A DNA stretch of 64,000 nucleotides from Sphingomonas zeae. GTDB lineage: Bacteria > Pseudomonadota > Alphaproteobacteria > Sphingomonadales > Sphingomonadaceae. The stretch is taken from positions 248,001-312,000 of the forward strand of contig NZ_JACIFA010000002.1 in the NCBI RefSeq assembly GCF_014197135.1, given 5' to 3'. A program made the translations under genes and the position numbers. Shown piece after piece: positions 53,815 to 62,783 of this stretch (positions are counted from its first letter, which is position 1; each line of letters begins with the position of its first letter). Under the pieces are notes generated by a model, which made no database searches, was not told where the DNA came from, and saw only the letters and a list, made by a program, of their open reading frames with translations.

Positions 53815-53874
53815 GGCGGCGGTTTAGTCGCGTGGGGGGCGATGCGATAGTGCCGTGTGTTGACCGTTTGGCAC

Positions 53875-53979
53875 GCCCCTCCCGCAAGCGGGAGGGGATG
53901 GGGGAGGGCAGGCCGCGAGCGATGGTCTCGGTGAGACCCCATTCCCTCCCCTCGGTCCCCTCCCGCCTGCGGGAGGGGA
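53875..53979. repeat. GC-rich palindromic intergenic repeat, copy 7
   Basis: CCCCTCCCGCAAGCGGGAGGGG followed by ATGGGGGAGGG at one end, GTCTCGGTGAGAC in the middle, and CCCCTCCCGCCTGCGGGAGGGG at the other end. This is an uninterrupted relative of copy 5. It reaches to within 10 bp of the Gre-factor stop. Confidence 0.85.
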
Positions 53980-53988
53980 TGCAGAAGG

Positions 53989-54450
53989 TCAGGCGGCCGT
54001 GACCTCCACTACCTCAACCGCATCGGCCTTCCCCCCGAACGCCACCGTCTCCCCCGCCATCGCGCCCATCAGCGCCCGCGCCAGCGGTGCGGCGTAGGCG
54101 ATGCGGTCGTGCGCAGGGTCGGCTTCGTCATGGCCGACGATGGTCAGCGTCTTGGTCTGGCCGTTCAGGCGGAACGTCACCATGCTGCCGATCCCGACTT
54201 CATCCTTGGCAGGAGAAGGGGCCAGTTCAGCGGTGGCGGCGCGGGTGTTCCAGTAGCGCAGTTCGCGCTGGAGCCGGGTACGGTCCTCCTCCGTCTCCGC
54301 CTCCGCGATCGCCGCCTCGACCTCCGCCACCTTCCCGCGGGTCAATTCCAGCCCGCGCGGCGTGACCAGATTGGGGCCGGGCGGGATCGGCAGCTCGAAT
54401 TTGGGTTCGAGATGTTCCTCATCGGATTCGCGGCGAAAGGCGACACTCAT
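53989..54450 (-). CDS. GreA/GreB-family transcription factor
   Basis: A 153-aa protein. The N-terminal part predicts a coiled coil (VEAAIAEAETEEDRTRLQRE), and the C-terminal Gre domain has VGIGSMVTFRLNGQTKTLTI and a PLARALMGAMAGETVAF segment typical of GreA/B. It probably binds the RNA polymerase secondary channel to rescue backtracked complexes. The N-terminal 30 residues (EEHLEPKFELPIPPGPNLVT) fit the GreB-like subgroup. Confidence 0.82.
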   Translation of the reverse strand: MSVAFRRESDEEHLEPKFELPIPPGPNLVTPRGLELTRGKVAEVEAAIAEAETEEDRTRLQRELRYWNTRAATAELAPSPAKDEVGIGSMVTFRLNGQTKTLTIVGHDEADPAHDRIAYAAPLARALMGAMAGETVAFGGKADAVEVVEVTAA

Positions 54451-54517
54451 CGGGGTTCAACGCATGGAGTCATGGCGCGGCTCCATGGCGGGCCGTTAGG
54501 TTTACCGCAAGCGTGGC

Positions 54518-54545
54518 TTGAGTTTTCTGCCAATTGGTGTAAAGG
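54518..54545 (+). promoter_or_regulatory. Possible promoter flanked by inverted repeats, before the DEAD-box gene
   Basis: TTGAGT (54518-54523), 16 bp, TAAAGG (54540-54545). The arms AAGCGTGGC (54509-54517) and GCCACGCTT (54546-54554) exactly flank it, and CCAATTGG is in the spacer. This could be an operator overlapping a promoter. Pattern-based. Confidence 0.35.
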
Positions 54546-54637
54546 GCCACGCTTTCACGGAACGCAAACATTCACCCGTGCCGCATGGGTGTATCCGCCA
54601 ACTAAGAGGGATGGGTCCCTTGGTTCGGCGGTACGCG

Positions 54638-54657
54638 CTCCATTTTTTCTGTTGGAG
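54638..54657 (+). promoter_or_regulatory. Leader hairpin masking the DEAD-box gene ribosome-binding site
   Basis: CTCCA (54638-54642) can pair with TGGAG (54653-54657), the Shine-Dalgarno of the helicase gene, around a U-rich 10-nt loop. A further small hairpin AGGGA-TGGG-TCCCT precedes it. Suggests translation control, for example by temperature. Confidence 0.4.
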
Positions 54658-54662
54658 TCCCC

Positions 54663-56405
54663 ATGCCTTTCTCTGCTCTGCCGCCGGTATTGTCGGCTGC
54701 CCTCTCCGCGCGTGGCTATACCGCGCCCACCCCCGTCCAGGCCGCCGTTATCGAGGATGATGCCCAGGGCCGCGACCTGATCGTGTCCGCCCAGACCGGT
54801 TCGGGCAAGACCGTCGCCTTCGGCCTCGCCATGGCGAGCGAGCTGTTGAACGGCGGCGATCATCTGCCCCAGCCGGGTGCGCCGATGGCGCTGGTCATCG
54901 CGCCGACCCGCGAGCTGGCACTGCAGGTCAGCCGCGAGCTGGAATGGCTTTATGCGGGCGCCCGCGCGCGCATCGCCACCTGCGTCGGCGGCATGGATGC
55001 CTCGCGCGAACGTCGTGCGCTCAGCCACGGCACGCATATCGTCGTCGGCACGCCGGGCCGTCTGCGCGACCATCTGGAGCGCGGGGCGCTCGACCTGTCG
55101 TCGCTGAAGTTCGTCGTGCTCGACGAGGCGGACGAGATGCTCGATATGGGCTTCCGTGAGGACCTGGAGCAGATCCTGGACGGCACGCCGTCCGAGCGCC
55201 GCACTTTGCTGTTCTCGGCGACCATGCCGCGTCCGATCGTTCAGCTCGCCAAGCGCTATCAGACCAATGCCAAGCGGATCGAGACGATCAGCGAGGACAA
55301 GGGCCATGCCGACATCGCCTATCAGGTGGTGACGGTCGCGCCGGCCGATATCGAGGCGGCGGTGGTCAACCTGCTGCGCCTGCACGAAGCCGAGGTGGCG
55401 ATCCTGTTCTGCGCCACCCGCGACAATGTCCGCCACCTCCATGCCAGCCTGGTCGAGCGCGGCTTTTCTGCGGTGGCGCTGTCGGGTGAGCATTCGCAGA
55501 ACGAGCGTAACCATGCGCTGCAGGCGTTGCGTGACGGTCGCGCGCGGGTTTGCGTCGCGACCGACGTGGCGGCGCGCGGTATCGATCTCCCGGGCCTGAC
55601 GCTCGTCATCCACGTCGAAATCCCCCGCGATGCCGAGGCCTTGCAGCACCGTTCGGGCCGCACCGGCCGTGCGGGCCGCAAGGGCACGGCGATCCTGATC
55701 GTGCCCTATCCGCGCCGCCGCCGCGTCGAGGGGATGCTGCGCGGTGCCCGCATCGACGCCGAATGGCGCCGCGCGCCGACGCTGGAGGAAATCCGGGCGC
55801 AGGACCGCGAGCGTCTGCTCGCCGCGTTGCTGGCGCCGGTCGAGGTGGACGAGGGCGATCGTGAGCTGGCCACCCGCCTGCTCGCCGAGAAGTCGCCTGA
55901 GGACATCGCCGCCGCGCTGGTCCGCGCGCACCGTGCGGCGCTGCCCCAGGCCGAGGAACTGGTCGAGGGTGATGCTCCGGCCCCGCGCGAGCGTCGCGAA
56001 GGCTTTGACGATACCGTCTGGTTCCGCATGAGCGTCGGCCGCAGCCAGAATGCCGATCCGCGCTGGCTGCTGCCGCTGATCTGCCGTCGCGGGCACATCA
56101 CCCGCAATGAGATCGGCGCGATCCGCATCCAGCCGAACGAGACGATGTTCGAAATCCCGGCCGCGCTGGCGTCGCGCTTCGTCGCCGCGCTGAAGCGGAC
56201 CGAGGCGGACCATGCCGAGGACGATATCGCGATCGAGCAGGCCGATGGTCCGCCCGCCGGTGGTTCGGGCCATGGCGGCGCGCGTCGTGGTGGTCCGGGT
56301 GGCAACCGCCCGATGGGCGGTCGTCCGGCCGGTGGCCCCGGTGGCCCGCGCCGCTACTCGCCGCGCCCCACCCAGGGCGGCCCGCGCGGTCCCCGTCGCG
56401 GCTAA
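54663..56405 (+). CDS. DEAD-box RNA helicase with DbpA-type RNA-binding domain
   Basis: ATP-dependent RNA helicase of 580 aa. Q motif GYTAPTPVQ, motif I AQTGSGKT, Ia APTRELAL, II DEAD, III SAT, and VI HRSGRTGRAGRKG are all visible. A DbpA-like RRM domain lies at about 455-530 (PRWLLPLICRRGHITRNEIG). The tail is Gly/Arg/Pro-rich, an RGG-like RNA-binding extension. It belongs to the CsdA/DeaD group involved in ribosome assembly and cold adaptation. Confidence 0.92.
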   Translation: MPFSALPPVLSAALSARGYTAPTPVQAAVIEDDAQGRDLIVSAQTGSGKTVAFGLAMASELLNGGDHLPQPGAPMALVIAPTRELALQVSRELEWLYAGARARIATCVGGMDASRERRALSHGTHIVVGTPGRLRDHLERGALDLSSLKFVVLDEADEMLDMGFREDLEQILDGTPSERRTLLFSATMPRPIVQLAKRYQTNAKRIETISEDKGHADIAYQVVTVAPADIEAAVVNLLRLHEAEVAILFCATRDNVRHLHASLVERGFSAVALSGEHSQNERNHALQALRDGRARVCVATDVAARGIDLPGLTLVIHVEIPRDAEALQHRSGRTGRAGRKGTAILIVPYPRRRRVEGMLRGARIDAEWRRAPTLEEIRAQDRERLLAALLAPVEVDEGDRELATRLLAEKSPEDIAAALVRAHRAALPQAEELVEGDAPAPRERREGFDDTVWFRMSVGRSQNADPRWLLPLICRRGHITRNEIGAIRIQPNETMFEIPAALASRFVAALKRTEADHAEDDIAIEQADGPPAGGSGHGGARRGGPGGNRPMGGRPAGGPGGPRRYSPRPTQGGPRGPRRG

Positions 56406-56411
56406 ACAAAA

Positions 56412-56448
56412 AGCCCTCCCCGAGACGCCTCGGGGAGGGGGCTTTTTT
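56412..56448 (+). terminator. Intrinsic terminator of the DEAD-box helicase gene
   Basis: AGCCCTCCCCGAG (56412-56424) pairs with CTCGGGGAGGG...GGCT (56429-56443) with a small bulge, loop ACGC, followed by a T-run. Located 6 bp after the stop. Confidence 0.88.
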
Positions 56449-56510
56449 GGGCCATTGCGATAGGCCTTATCCGTCATTGTGGGTGTAGCGGAATGATATG
56501 AGGCGAAATC

Positions 56511-56610
56511 GCCCCTCCCCTTCAGGGGAGGGGACGGGGGTGGGGCGCTTCCGCAAGCGCTGCGCCTGACGAAATGCCCCACCCCAACCCCTCCCCTGAA
56601 GGGGAGGGGC
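56511..56610. repeat. Palindromic intergenic repeat with 23-bp inverted ends, copy 8
   Basis: GCCCCTCCCCTTCAGGGG plus AGGGG (56511-56533) is the exact inverted match of 56588-56610, and each end is itself a near-palindrome. The 100-bp unit lies between the helicase terminator and pyrC'. Confidence 0.88.
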
Positions 56611-56648
56611 TCGCCTGAATCAGTCCATTGCCGTTACGCTGCAAAGAG

Positions 56649-57866
56649 TCAGGCGATCTCGCGACCGGCCTTCCACAGGCGCAGCGCGCGGCCCTGCACA
56701 GGAAAGCCGTCGAAGGGCGTATTTCCCGCCGAGGCGAAGGCGTCGCCCGACACCATCCATGGTTTGTCGGCATCGAACAGCATCAGGTCGGCGGGCTTGC
56801 CCGGCTCCAATGTGCCGGTGTCGAGGCCCAATATCCTGGCCGGATTGGCCGCGAGCAGCGTGAACAGCCGGGGCAGGGTGATCCGCTCGTCGCGGACCAG
56901 CATCAGCGCGAGCGGCAGCAGCGTCTCCGCCCCCGCCATGCCCGCTTCGGCATCGACGAACGGCAGGCGCTTGGACTCGGGGCCGTGCGGGTCATGGCCC
57001 GAACCGATCACATCGACCGTCCCGTCCGCGACCGCCGCCAGCGCCGCCTTCCGGTCGCTCTCGTCGCGCAAGGGCGGCGAGAGACGGGCAAAGGTGCGGA
57101 AATCGGTGATCGCGATATCGGACAGGTGGAGATGCGCAGGGGTGATGCCGCAGGTCACCTTCACGCCGCGCCGCTTGGCCGCGCGGACCAAGTCGAAGCC
57201 CGCCGCCGTCGTCACCTGCCGGATGTGGAGCTTCGCGCCCGTTTCTTCGGCGAGCATCAGGTCGCGCGCGATGGCCAGCGACTCGGCGATGGCGGGCGCA
57301 GACGGAAGGCCGAGGCGGCTTGCCGTCTCGCCCTCGGTGGCGACCGCATCAGCGGCGAGGCCACCGTCTTCGGCGTGCGCGATGACCGTCAGCCCTAGAT
57401 CGCCCGCATAGGCGAGGACCCGGTGCATGACGCCCGAATCGGCGATCCAGCCGCGCCCGGTGCCGACCGCCTTCGCGCCCGCCGAGACGCAGACCGCCAT
57501 TTCCGCCAGGTCGGTCCCCGCCAGCGAGCGGGTCGCCGCCGCGATTGGGTGAATCCACAGGTCTGGTCGTCCGATCAGCGCGGCGCGCTGCACCACGCCG
57601 GGGTCGTCGAGCACCGGCGACTGGTCGGGCATCAGGCCGATGCGCACGATCCCGCCCGCGCGGCACGCGGCACGATCGACCTTGAACACGCCCAGATCGA
57701 CGATGCCGGGGGCAAGCAGCCTGCCGCCGCAGTCGATGACGGTCGCGCCTTCGGGCGCGCTTCCGGTGCCGGTGATGACACCATTCTCGACCAGCAGGGT
57801 CTGGCCACGAATCTCACCGCCGATCGGGCAGATCAGCGTCGCGTTGGTGAAAGCGGTGACGCTCAT
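56649..57866 (-). CDS. pyrC: Dihydroorotase-like protein, probably non-catalytic (PyrC')
   Basis: Amidohydrolase-fold protein of 405 aa coupled to pyrB (ATGA). At the site of the metal-binding HxH (usual LPGFIDLHVH) it reads [14 protein letters not shown], with both His replaced. The catalytic TDHAPH motif reads GSGHDPHGP, losing the Asp. The distal HAEDGGL and [11 protein letters not shown] are kept. In Pseudomonas an inactive PyrC' stabilises aspartate transcarbamoylase; the same role is likely here, with an active dihydroorotase elsewhere. ATG 57866 is chosen. Confidence 0.87.
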   Translation of the reverse strand: MSVTAFTNATLICPIGGEIRGQTLLVENGVITGTGSAPEGATVIDCGGRLLAPGIVDLGVFKVDRAACRAGGIVRIGLMPDQSPVLDDPGVVQRAALIGRPDLWIHPIAAATRSLAGTDLAEMAVCVSAGAKAVGTGRGWIADSGVMHRVLAYAGDLGLTVIAHAEDGGLAADAVATEGETASRLGLPSAPAIAESLAIARDLMLAEETGAKLHIRQVTTAAGFDLVRAAKRRGVKVTCGITPAHLHLSDIAITDFRTFARLSPPLRDESDRKAALAAVADGTVDVIGSGHDPHGPESKRLPFVDAEAGMAGAETLLPLALMLVRDERITLPRLFTLLAANPARILGLDTGTLEPGKPADLMLFDADKPWMVSGDAFASAGNTPFDGFPVQGRALRLWKAGREIA

Positions 57867-58846
57867 GCCCAGCCCTCCAGCTTGCGGGCGCGGCGGGTGA
57901 GGACGTCCAGGCACGCCATGCGCACCGCGACGCCCATCGCCACCTGCTCGGTGATCGCCGATTGCGGGCCGTCCGCCACTTCCGAGTCGATCTCGACACC
58001 GCGGTTCATCGGGCCGGGATGCATGACCAGCGCGCCCGGCTTGGCGCGCTTGAGGCGTTCGGGCGTCAGGCCGTAGCGCATCCGATATTCGCGGGTGGAG
58101 GGGATATAGCCCCCCGCCATCCGCTCATTCTGGACGCGCAGCATCATGACGACATCGGCATCCTCGATCGCTTCGTCAAAATCGGTGAAGGGGGTGACGA
58201 ACATCCGCTCGATCCCTTTGGGCATCAGCGTCGAGGGCGCGCAGACCCGCACCTCGGCCGCCAGCGCGGTAAGGGCGAGAATGTCCGAACGCGCGACCCG
58301 GCTGTGCAATATGTCGCCGCAGATCACGACCTTCTGGCCTGCCACGCCGCCGCGACGGCGACGGATGGTCAGCATGTCGAGCAGCGCCTGCGTGGGATGC
58401 TCGTGCCGCCCGTCGCCCGCATTCAGCACCGGGCAGTCGACTTTGTCGGCGATCAGGCGGACCGCGCCGCTCGCCATATGGCGGATCACGATCACATCGG
58501 CGCGCATCGCGTTCAGCGTCATCGCCGTGTCGATCAGCGTCTCGCCCTTCTTCACGCTCGACTGCGCCGCGTGCATGTTGACCACGTCCGCGCCCAGGCG
58601 CTTGCCCGCGATCTCGAAGGACAGCAAAGTCCGGGTCGAGTTCTCGAAAAAGGCGTTGATTTGGGTGAGGCCCGCCAGCCGGGTATCCGGCGTGTCGGTC
58701 GCGCCGCGATCGAGCCAATGTTCCGCCTCGTCGAGCAGGAACATGATCTCATGCGGTTGAAGGCCGTCGATTCCGGTCAGATGCCGGTGCGGGAAAACGG
58801 CGCCACCCTGAATGAGCGTGCCGGGGCGATGATCCGAGGTCTGCAT
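57863..58846 (-). CDS. pyrB: Aspartate carbamoyltransferase catalytic subunit
   Basis: Second step of pyrimidine synthesis. The carbamoyl-phosphate loop [13 protein letters not shown] (about 67-79), [12 protein letters not shown] loop, HPTQALLD, and the C-terminal [12 protein letters not shown] are diagnostic. Length 327 aa. It overlaps pyrC' and is likely a pyrB-pyrC' dodecamer-type enzyme as in pseudomonads. Follows ruvX by 52 bp on the same strand. Confidence 0.95.
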   Translation of the reverse strand: MQTSDHRPGTLIQGGAVFPHRHLTGIDGLQPHEIMFLLDEAEHWLDRGATDTPDTRLAGLTQINAFFENSTRTLLSFEIAGKRLGADVVNMHAAQSSVKKGETLIDTAMTLNAMRADVIVIRHMASGAVRLIADKVDCPVLNAGDGRHEHPTQALLDMLTIRRRRGGVAGQKVVICGDILHSRVARSDILALTALAAEVRVCAPSTLMPKGIERMFVTPFTDFDEAIEDADVVMMLRVQNERMAGGYIPSTREYRMRYGLTPERLKRAKPGALVMHPGPMNRGVEIDSEVADGPQSAITEQVAMGVAVRMACLDVLTRRARKLEGWA

Positions 58847-58898
58847 TAAAGCCGCCGGGTAGCGGGGGGCGGCGCGATGGGCAAGCGGGCTTATTGTC

Positions 58899-59363
58899 TC
58901 ACGCCATCACCAGCGCATCGATCGCGGCCTGCAGGATATGCGCGGCGGCGAGGTTGTCGATGCGCTCGGCGCGCTTGGCGCGGCTCATATCCTGTTCGAT
59001 CATCGTCCGTTCGACCGCGACCGTCGACCAGCGCTCGTCCCAGAGCAGGATCGGGCCGAGATCGGCGCAGTTGCGGGCAAAGGCGCGGGTCGATTGCGAA
59101 CGCGGACTCTCGCTGCCGTCGAGGTTGAGTGGCAGTCCGACGACCAGACCTCGTACCCCCTGTTGCGCGATCATCGCGATCAGCGCTTCCTTGTCCTTGG
59201 TGAACTTGGTCCGTCGGATGAGGGTCGCGGGGCTGGCGAAGCTCCATCCGGCATCGCACAGCGCGGTGCCGACCGTCTTGGTGCCGACGTCCAGCCCGAT
59301 CAGCCGCCCGCCCGAGGGGAGGGCGGCGCGAAACTCGCTGCGGTCGGTGGTGATCAGGCTCAT
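58899..59363 (-). CDS. ruvX: RuvX/YqgF putative Holliday-junction resolvase
   Basis: RNase H-fold nuclease of 154 aa: [16 protein letters not shown] with the first catalytic Asp, [28 protein letters not shown], and C-terminal [16 protein letters not shown]. In E. coli YqgF acts in 16S rRNA 5' processing and may resolve junctions. Its start overlaps the DUF3089 stop by ATGA. Confidence 0.92.
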   Translation of the reverse strand: MSLITTDRSEFRAALPSGGRLIGLDVGTKTVGTALCDAGWSFASPATLIRRTKFTKDKEALIAMIAQQGVRGLVVGLPLNLDGSESPRSQSTRAFARNCADLGPILLWDERWSTVAVERTMIEQDMSRAKRAERIDNLAAAHILQAAIDALVMA

Positions 59364-60493
59364 CGAAAGGCTTTCAAACGGCGCTCCGCATCGGCGCGGA
59401 CATTCGCCCAGAACAGGCTATAGTCATACACGTGATAGTTGTTGCCGGGCAGCACATAGGGGCCGACGCTCGGCCCTTCGCCGATGGTCAGGATGCCGCG
59501 CCCCTCGCATTTGGCGGGAACTTTGCCCGACACGATGGCGGCGGTCTTCAGGTCCGGCGAGGGATAGAGCGTGCCCAGATTGGCGGTGGCGGGCGCTTCC
59601 CCGCCAGGCGTGCCGGTCAGCGGATTGGTGCACAGCATCGCGGTGTCCTTCCGGGGCGCGCCGGTATAGCCATTGGTCTGGTCGAACACGCCCAGGATCA
59701 GCGACGGATCGGCGGGCTCGCCGAAGCTCTGCCAGCTGAGGATACAGCCCGTCTGATCGGGCTTCGCGCAGGCGGGCAGCCCCATGGCGGGCAGGTCCGC
59801 GGTTATCGAGATCGGCCAGCCCACGACATAGGCCGCGACGATCCTCCGCTTCAGGCTGGCATCCTTCGCCACCCGGTCGGTCAGCAGCCGCGACAGGTGC
59901 AGCGCGCCTTGGCTGTGTCCGGCGAGGATCAGCGGGCGGTTGGGATCGACCTGCGCCAGAAACGCGGTAAAGGCGGCGTCGACGTCCCTGTAGGCAAGGT
60001 CGAGCGCGCGTTCGGCATCCGCCATGCTGGTCAGGAATGCGCCGAAGGTCGCCTGGCGATAGCGCGGCGCCCAGATGTCCCCCGATCCATTGAAGGCGCT
60101 GGCCTGTCCGCGCAGGAACAGCTCGGCTCGGCCATTGGTCTCGGGATCGTCGAGCGGGGCGTTCCAGTGCGCCTTGCTGATATAGGAGGTCGGGTGGATG
60201 AAGAAGACCGCTGCACCCCGACCCGCCTGGCCGGGGGTATAGCCGGTCGGCACCCACAAGGCGGGGTTGCCCGGCAGGTCTGGCCGGGCCAGCCACATCT
60301 TGCTGTCGCGATATTCCTCCGCGCGCGTCGCCGCCTGGGTCTGGAACGACTCGGACGGTACGGTCGACCAGCGCAGCAACTGGTTGCCGAACAGCCGATA
60401 GGCAAAAGCCGCCGCGATCGTCAGCACGATGAGCGCCGCCACGACATAGAGGAATTTGCGTGCCAAATCATACTCCGTTGTGCGGTGCAGCAA
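59360..60493 (-). CDS. DUF3089 alpha/beta-hydrolase-fold membrane protein
   Basis: A 377-aa protein with an N-terminal membrane anchor ([19 protein letters not shown], about 14-32) and a hydrolase-like domain: [20 protein letters not shown], nucleophile elbow [17 protein letters not shown], and [12 protein letters not shown]. The family is widespread in sphingomonads and related bacteria; substrate unknown. Upstream and coupled to ruvX, divergent from gatC. Confidence 0.85.
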   Translation of the reverse strand: MLHRTTEYDLARKFLYVVAALIVLTIAAAFAYRLFGNQLLRWSTVPSESFQTQAATRAEEYRDSKMWLARPDLPGNPALWVPTGYTPGQAGRGAAVFFIHPTSYISKAHWNAPLDDPETNGRAELFLRGQASAFNGSGDIWAPRYRQATFGAFLTSMADAERALDLAYRDVDAAFTAFLAQVDPNRPLILAGHSQGALHLSRLLTDRVAKDASLKRRIVAAYVVGWPISITADLPAMGLPACAKPDQTGCILSWQSFGEPADPSLILGVFDQTNGYTGAPRKDTAMLCTNPLTGTPGGEAPATANLGTLYPSPDLKTAAIVSGKVPAKCEGRGILTIGEGPSVGPYVLPGNNYHVYDYSLFWANVRADAERRLKAFR

Positions 60494-60604
60494 AATCGAA
60501 AGGCCCGCAATTGCTATTCATGATGCCTCCACATGCCCCGGATGCAATCGCCGATACGGCAAAAGCGTTGCGTGAAGCCGCGCGGCGATGCTAGCCGCAA
60601 ATCC

Positions 60605-60892
60605 ATGTCCGTAGATACCGCAACCGTGAAGAAGATCGCGAGCCTAGCCCGCATCGCGATCACCGAGGAGGACGCGACGCGCCTCGCCCCCGAGCTTGGG
60701 AACATCCTGGGCTGGATCGAACAACTCGGCGAGGTCGACACCCAAGGGGTCGAGCCGATGACCGCGGTGATCCCGAACCAGCTTCGCCTGCGTGAAGACG
60801 TCGTCAATGACGGCGGCATCCGCGACCTCCTCATGCAGAATGCGCCGCAGGCCGAACACGGCTTCTTCACGGTGCCCAAGGTGATCGAATAA
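60605..60892 (+). CDS. gatC: GatC, amidotransferase subunit C
   Basis: Small subunit (95 aa) stabilising GatA-GatB in converting mischarged Glu-tRNA-Gln or Asp-tRNA-Asn. [20 protein letters not shown] and [17 protein letters not shown], with the [10 protein letters not shown] block, are typical. ATG 60605 chosen; an upstream ATG at 60533 gives an atypical basic extension. Stop overlaps gatA (TAATG). Confidence 0.92.
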   Translation: MSVDTATVKKIASLARIAITEEDATRLAPELGNILGWIEQLGEVDTQGVEPMTAVIPNQLRLREDVVNDGGIRDLLMQNAPQAEHGFFTVPKVIE

Positions 60893-62373
60893 TGACCGAC
60901 CTAACGACGCTCGGCATCGCCGCCATTCGTGACGGCGTGCGCGACGGCCAGTTCAAGGCGCGCGAAGTCGCCGAGGCCTTCAACGCCAAGGTTGCCGCTG
61001 CCGACCAGCTCAACGCCTTTCTGGTCAAGACCCCCGACCATGCGCTCGCCGCCGCCGATGCGGCCGACGCCGCGCGCGCCGCCGGTGAGACGCTGAAGCC
61101 GCTCGCGGGCGTGCCGATCGGCATGAAGGACCTGTTCGCGACCAAGGGCGTCGCAACCACCGCCGCCAGCAAGATCCTCGAAGGCTTCGTGCCGCCATAT
61201 GAGTCGACGGTTTCGCAGAATCTGTGGAATGCGGGCGCGGGGATGCTCGGCAAGCTGAACCTCGATCAGTTCGCCATGGGTTCGTCCAACGAAACCAGCG
61301 CGTTCGGCAATGTTATCTCGCCCTGGCGGCGGCCGAACGACACCGCACCGCTCGCCCCCGGCGGGTCGTCGGGCGGGTCGTCGACGGCGGTGTCGGCAGG
61401 CTTGGCGCCCGGCGCGACGGGTACCGACACCGGCGGCTCGATCCGCCAGCCCGCCGCCTTTACCGGCATTTCGGGCATCAAGCCGACCTATGGCCGCTGC
61501 TCGCGCTGGGGCACGATCGCCTTCGCCTCCTCGCTCGACCAGGCAGGGCCGATGGCGCGCGACGTGCGCGACTGCGCGATCATGCTGGAGGCGATGGCGG
61601 GCTTCGACGCCAAGGACGCGACCTCGCTGAAGCTCGACGTGCCCAACTGGGAAGCCGCGCTGTCGGTCGATCTGAAGGGCAAGAAGGTCGGCGTGCCGAA
61701 GGAATACCGGGTCGACGGTATGCCCGCCGAGATCGAGGCTTTGTGGCAGCAGGGCATTGTCTGGCTGCGCGATGCCGGGGCGGAGATCGTCGAGGTTTCG
61801 CTGCCGCACACCAAGTACGCGCTGCCCGCTTACTACATCATCGCGCCCGCCGAGGCGTCGTCCAACCTCGCCCGCTATGACGGCGTGCGTTACGGCCTGC
61901 GCGATCTGCCCGAGGGCGCGGGGTTGCAGGACATGTACGCCGCAACCCGCGCCGCCGGTTTCGGCGACGAGGTGAAGCGCCGCATCCTGATCGGTACCTA
62001 TGTGCTGTCGGCAGGCTTCTACGACGCATACTACACTCAGGCGCAGAAGGTCCGCACGCTGATCGCCCGCGATTTCGAGCGCGCGTTCGAGCAATGCGAC
62101 GTGCTGCTGACCCCGACCGCGCCGTCGGCGGCGTTCGCGCTGGGCGAGAAGCAGGCCGATCCGCTGGCCATGTATTTGAACGACGTGTTCACGGTGCCCG
62201 CCTCGCTGGCCGGGCTGCCCGCCATGTCGGTGCCGGGCGGTCTGGACAAGGACGGGCTGCCGCTCGGTCTCCAGATCATCGGCAAGCCGCTGGACGAGCA
62301 GGGCGTGCTGAACGCCAGCCTGGCGATCGAACAGCGGGCGGGCTTCACCGCGCGTCCGCAGGCCTGGTGGTAA
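60892..62373 (+). CDS. gatA: GatA, amidotransferase glutaminase subunit
   Basis: Amidase-signature subunit supplying ammonia from glutamine. The Ser-cisSer-Lys triad is represented by IGMKDLF (Lys79), PGGSSGGSS (cis-Ser) and [12 protein letters not shown] (nucleophile Ser). Length 493 aa. It overlaps the next gene by 7 bp. Confidence 0.96.
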   Translation: MTDLTTLGIAAIRDGVRDGQFKAREVAEAFNAKVAAADQLNAFLVKTPDHALAAADAADAARAAGETLKPLAGVPIGMKDLFATKGVATTAASKILEGFVPPYESTVSQNLWNAGAGMLGKLNLDQFAMGSSNETSAFGNVISPWRRPNDTAPLAPGGSSGGSSTAVSAGLAPGATGTDTGGSIRQPAAFTGISGIKPTYGRCSRWGTIAFASSLDQAGPMARDVRDCAIMLEAMAGFDAKDATSLKLDVPNWEAALSVDLKGKKVGVPKEYRVDGMPAEIEALWQQGIVWLRDAGAEIVEVSLPHTKYALPAYYIIAPAEASSNLARYDGVRYGLRDLPEGAGLQDMYAATRAAGFGDEVKRRILIGTYVLSAGFYDAYYTQAQKVRTLIARDFERAFEQCDVLLTPTAPSAAFALGEKQADPLAMYLNDVFTVPASLAGLPAMSVPGGLDKDGLPLGLQIIGKPLDEQGVLNASLAIEQRAGFTARPQAWW

Positions 62374-62783
62374 GCGACCGCGCCTTTTCGGCCCGCAACA
62401 TCGCCGTGTTGCGGGAGGCGCAGGGCGCCCTGAACGTCGCGTTCGGGGCGATCCTGAGCGCCTATGTCGGCGTGTCGCTCAGCCACATGGAAAGCCAGCC
62501 CTTCGACCATCACACGCTGGCACGCTTCTTCCTGGGTGTGGCGGGCTTCATCCTGTGCCTGTGCGTGGGCAACAGCGTGATCCTGCGTGGTGAGGTGCGG
62601 CTGGGTGTCCTGTTCCTGCTGTTGGGCGCGGGCGCGGCCTATATCGGGTTGCGCGAGGCGCGGCATCTCGGCTTCGAGACATCCGTCCTGCGCATCCTGT
62701 CGACCTGCTGGATCGTCGCCCTGCTGGGCAGCAACGCCGTCCTGACGGCGATCAACTATCTTCATCATCGAGATCGAACATGA
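62367..62783 (+). CDS. Multi-pass membrane protein between gatA and gatB
   Basis: A 138-aa frame from GTG 62367, overlapping gatA by 7 bp and gatB by ATGA, so transcription and translation coupling are likely. About four hydrophobic segments: [66 protein letters not shown] do not recognise the family. Presence within gatCAB is unusual but may be accidental clustering. Confidence 0.7.
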   Translation: MVSDRAFSARNIAVLREAQGALNVAFGAILSAYVGVSLSHMESQPFDHHTLARFFLGVAGFILCLCVGNSVILRGEVRLGVLFLLLGAGAAYIGLREARHLGFETSVLRILSTCWIVALLGSNAVLTAINYLHHRDRT

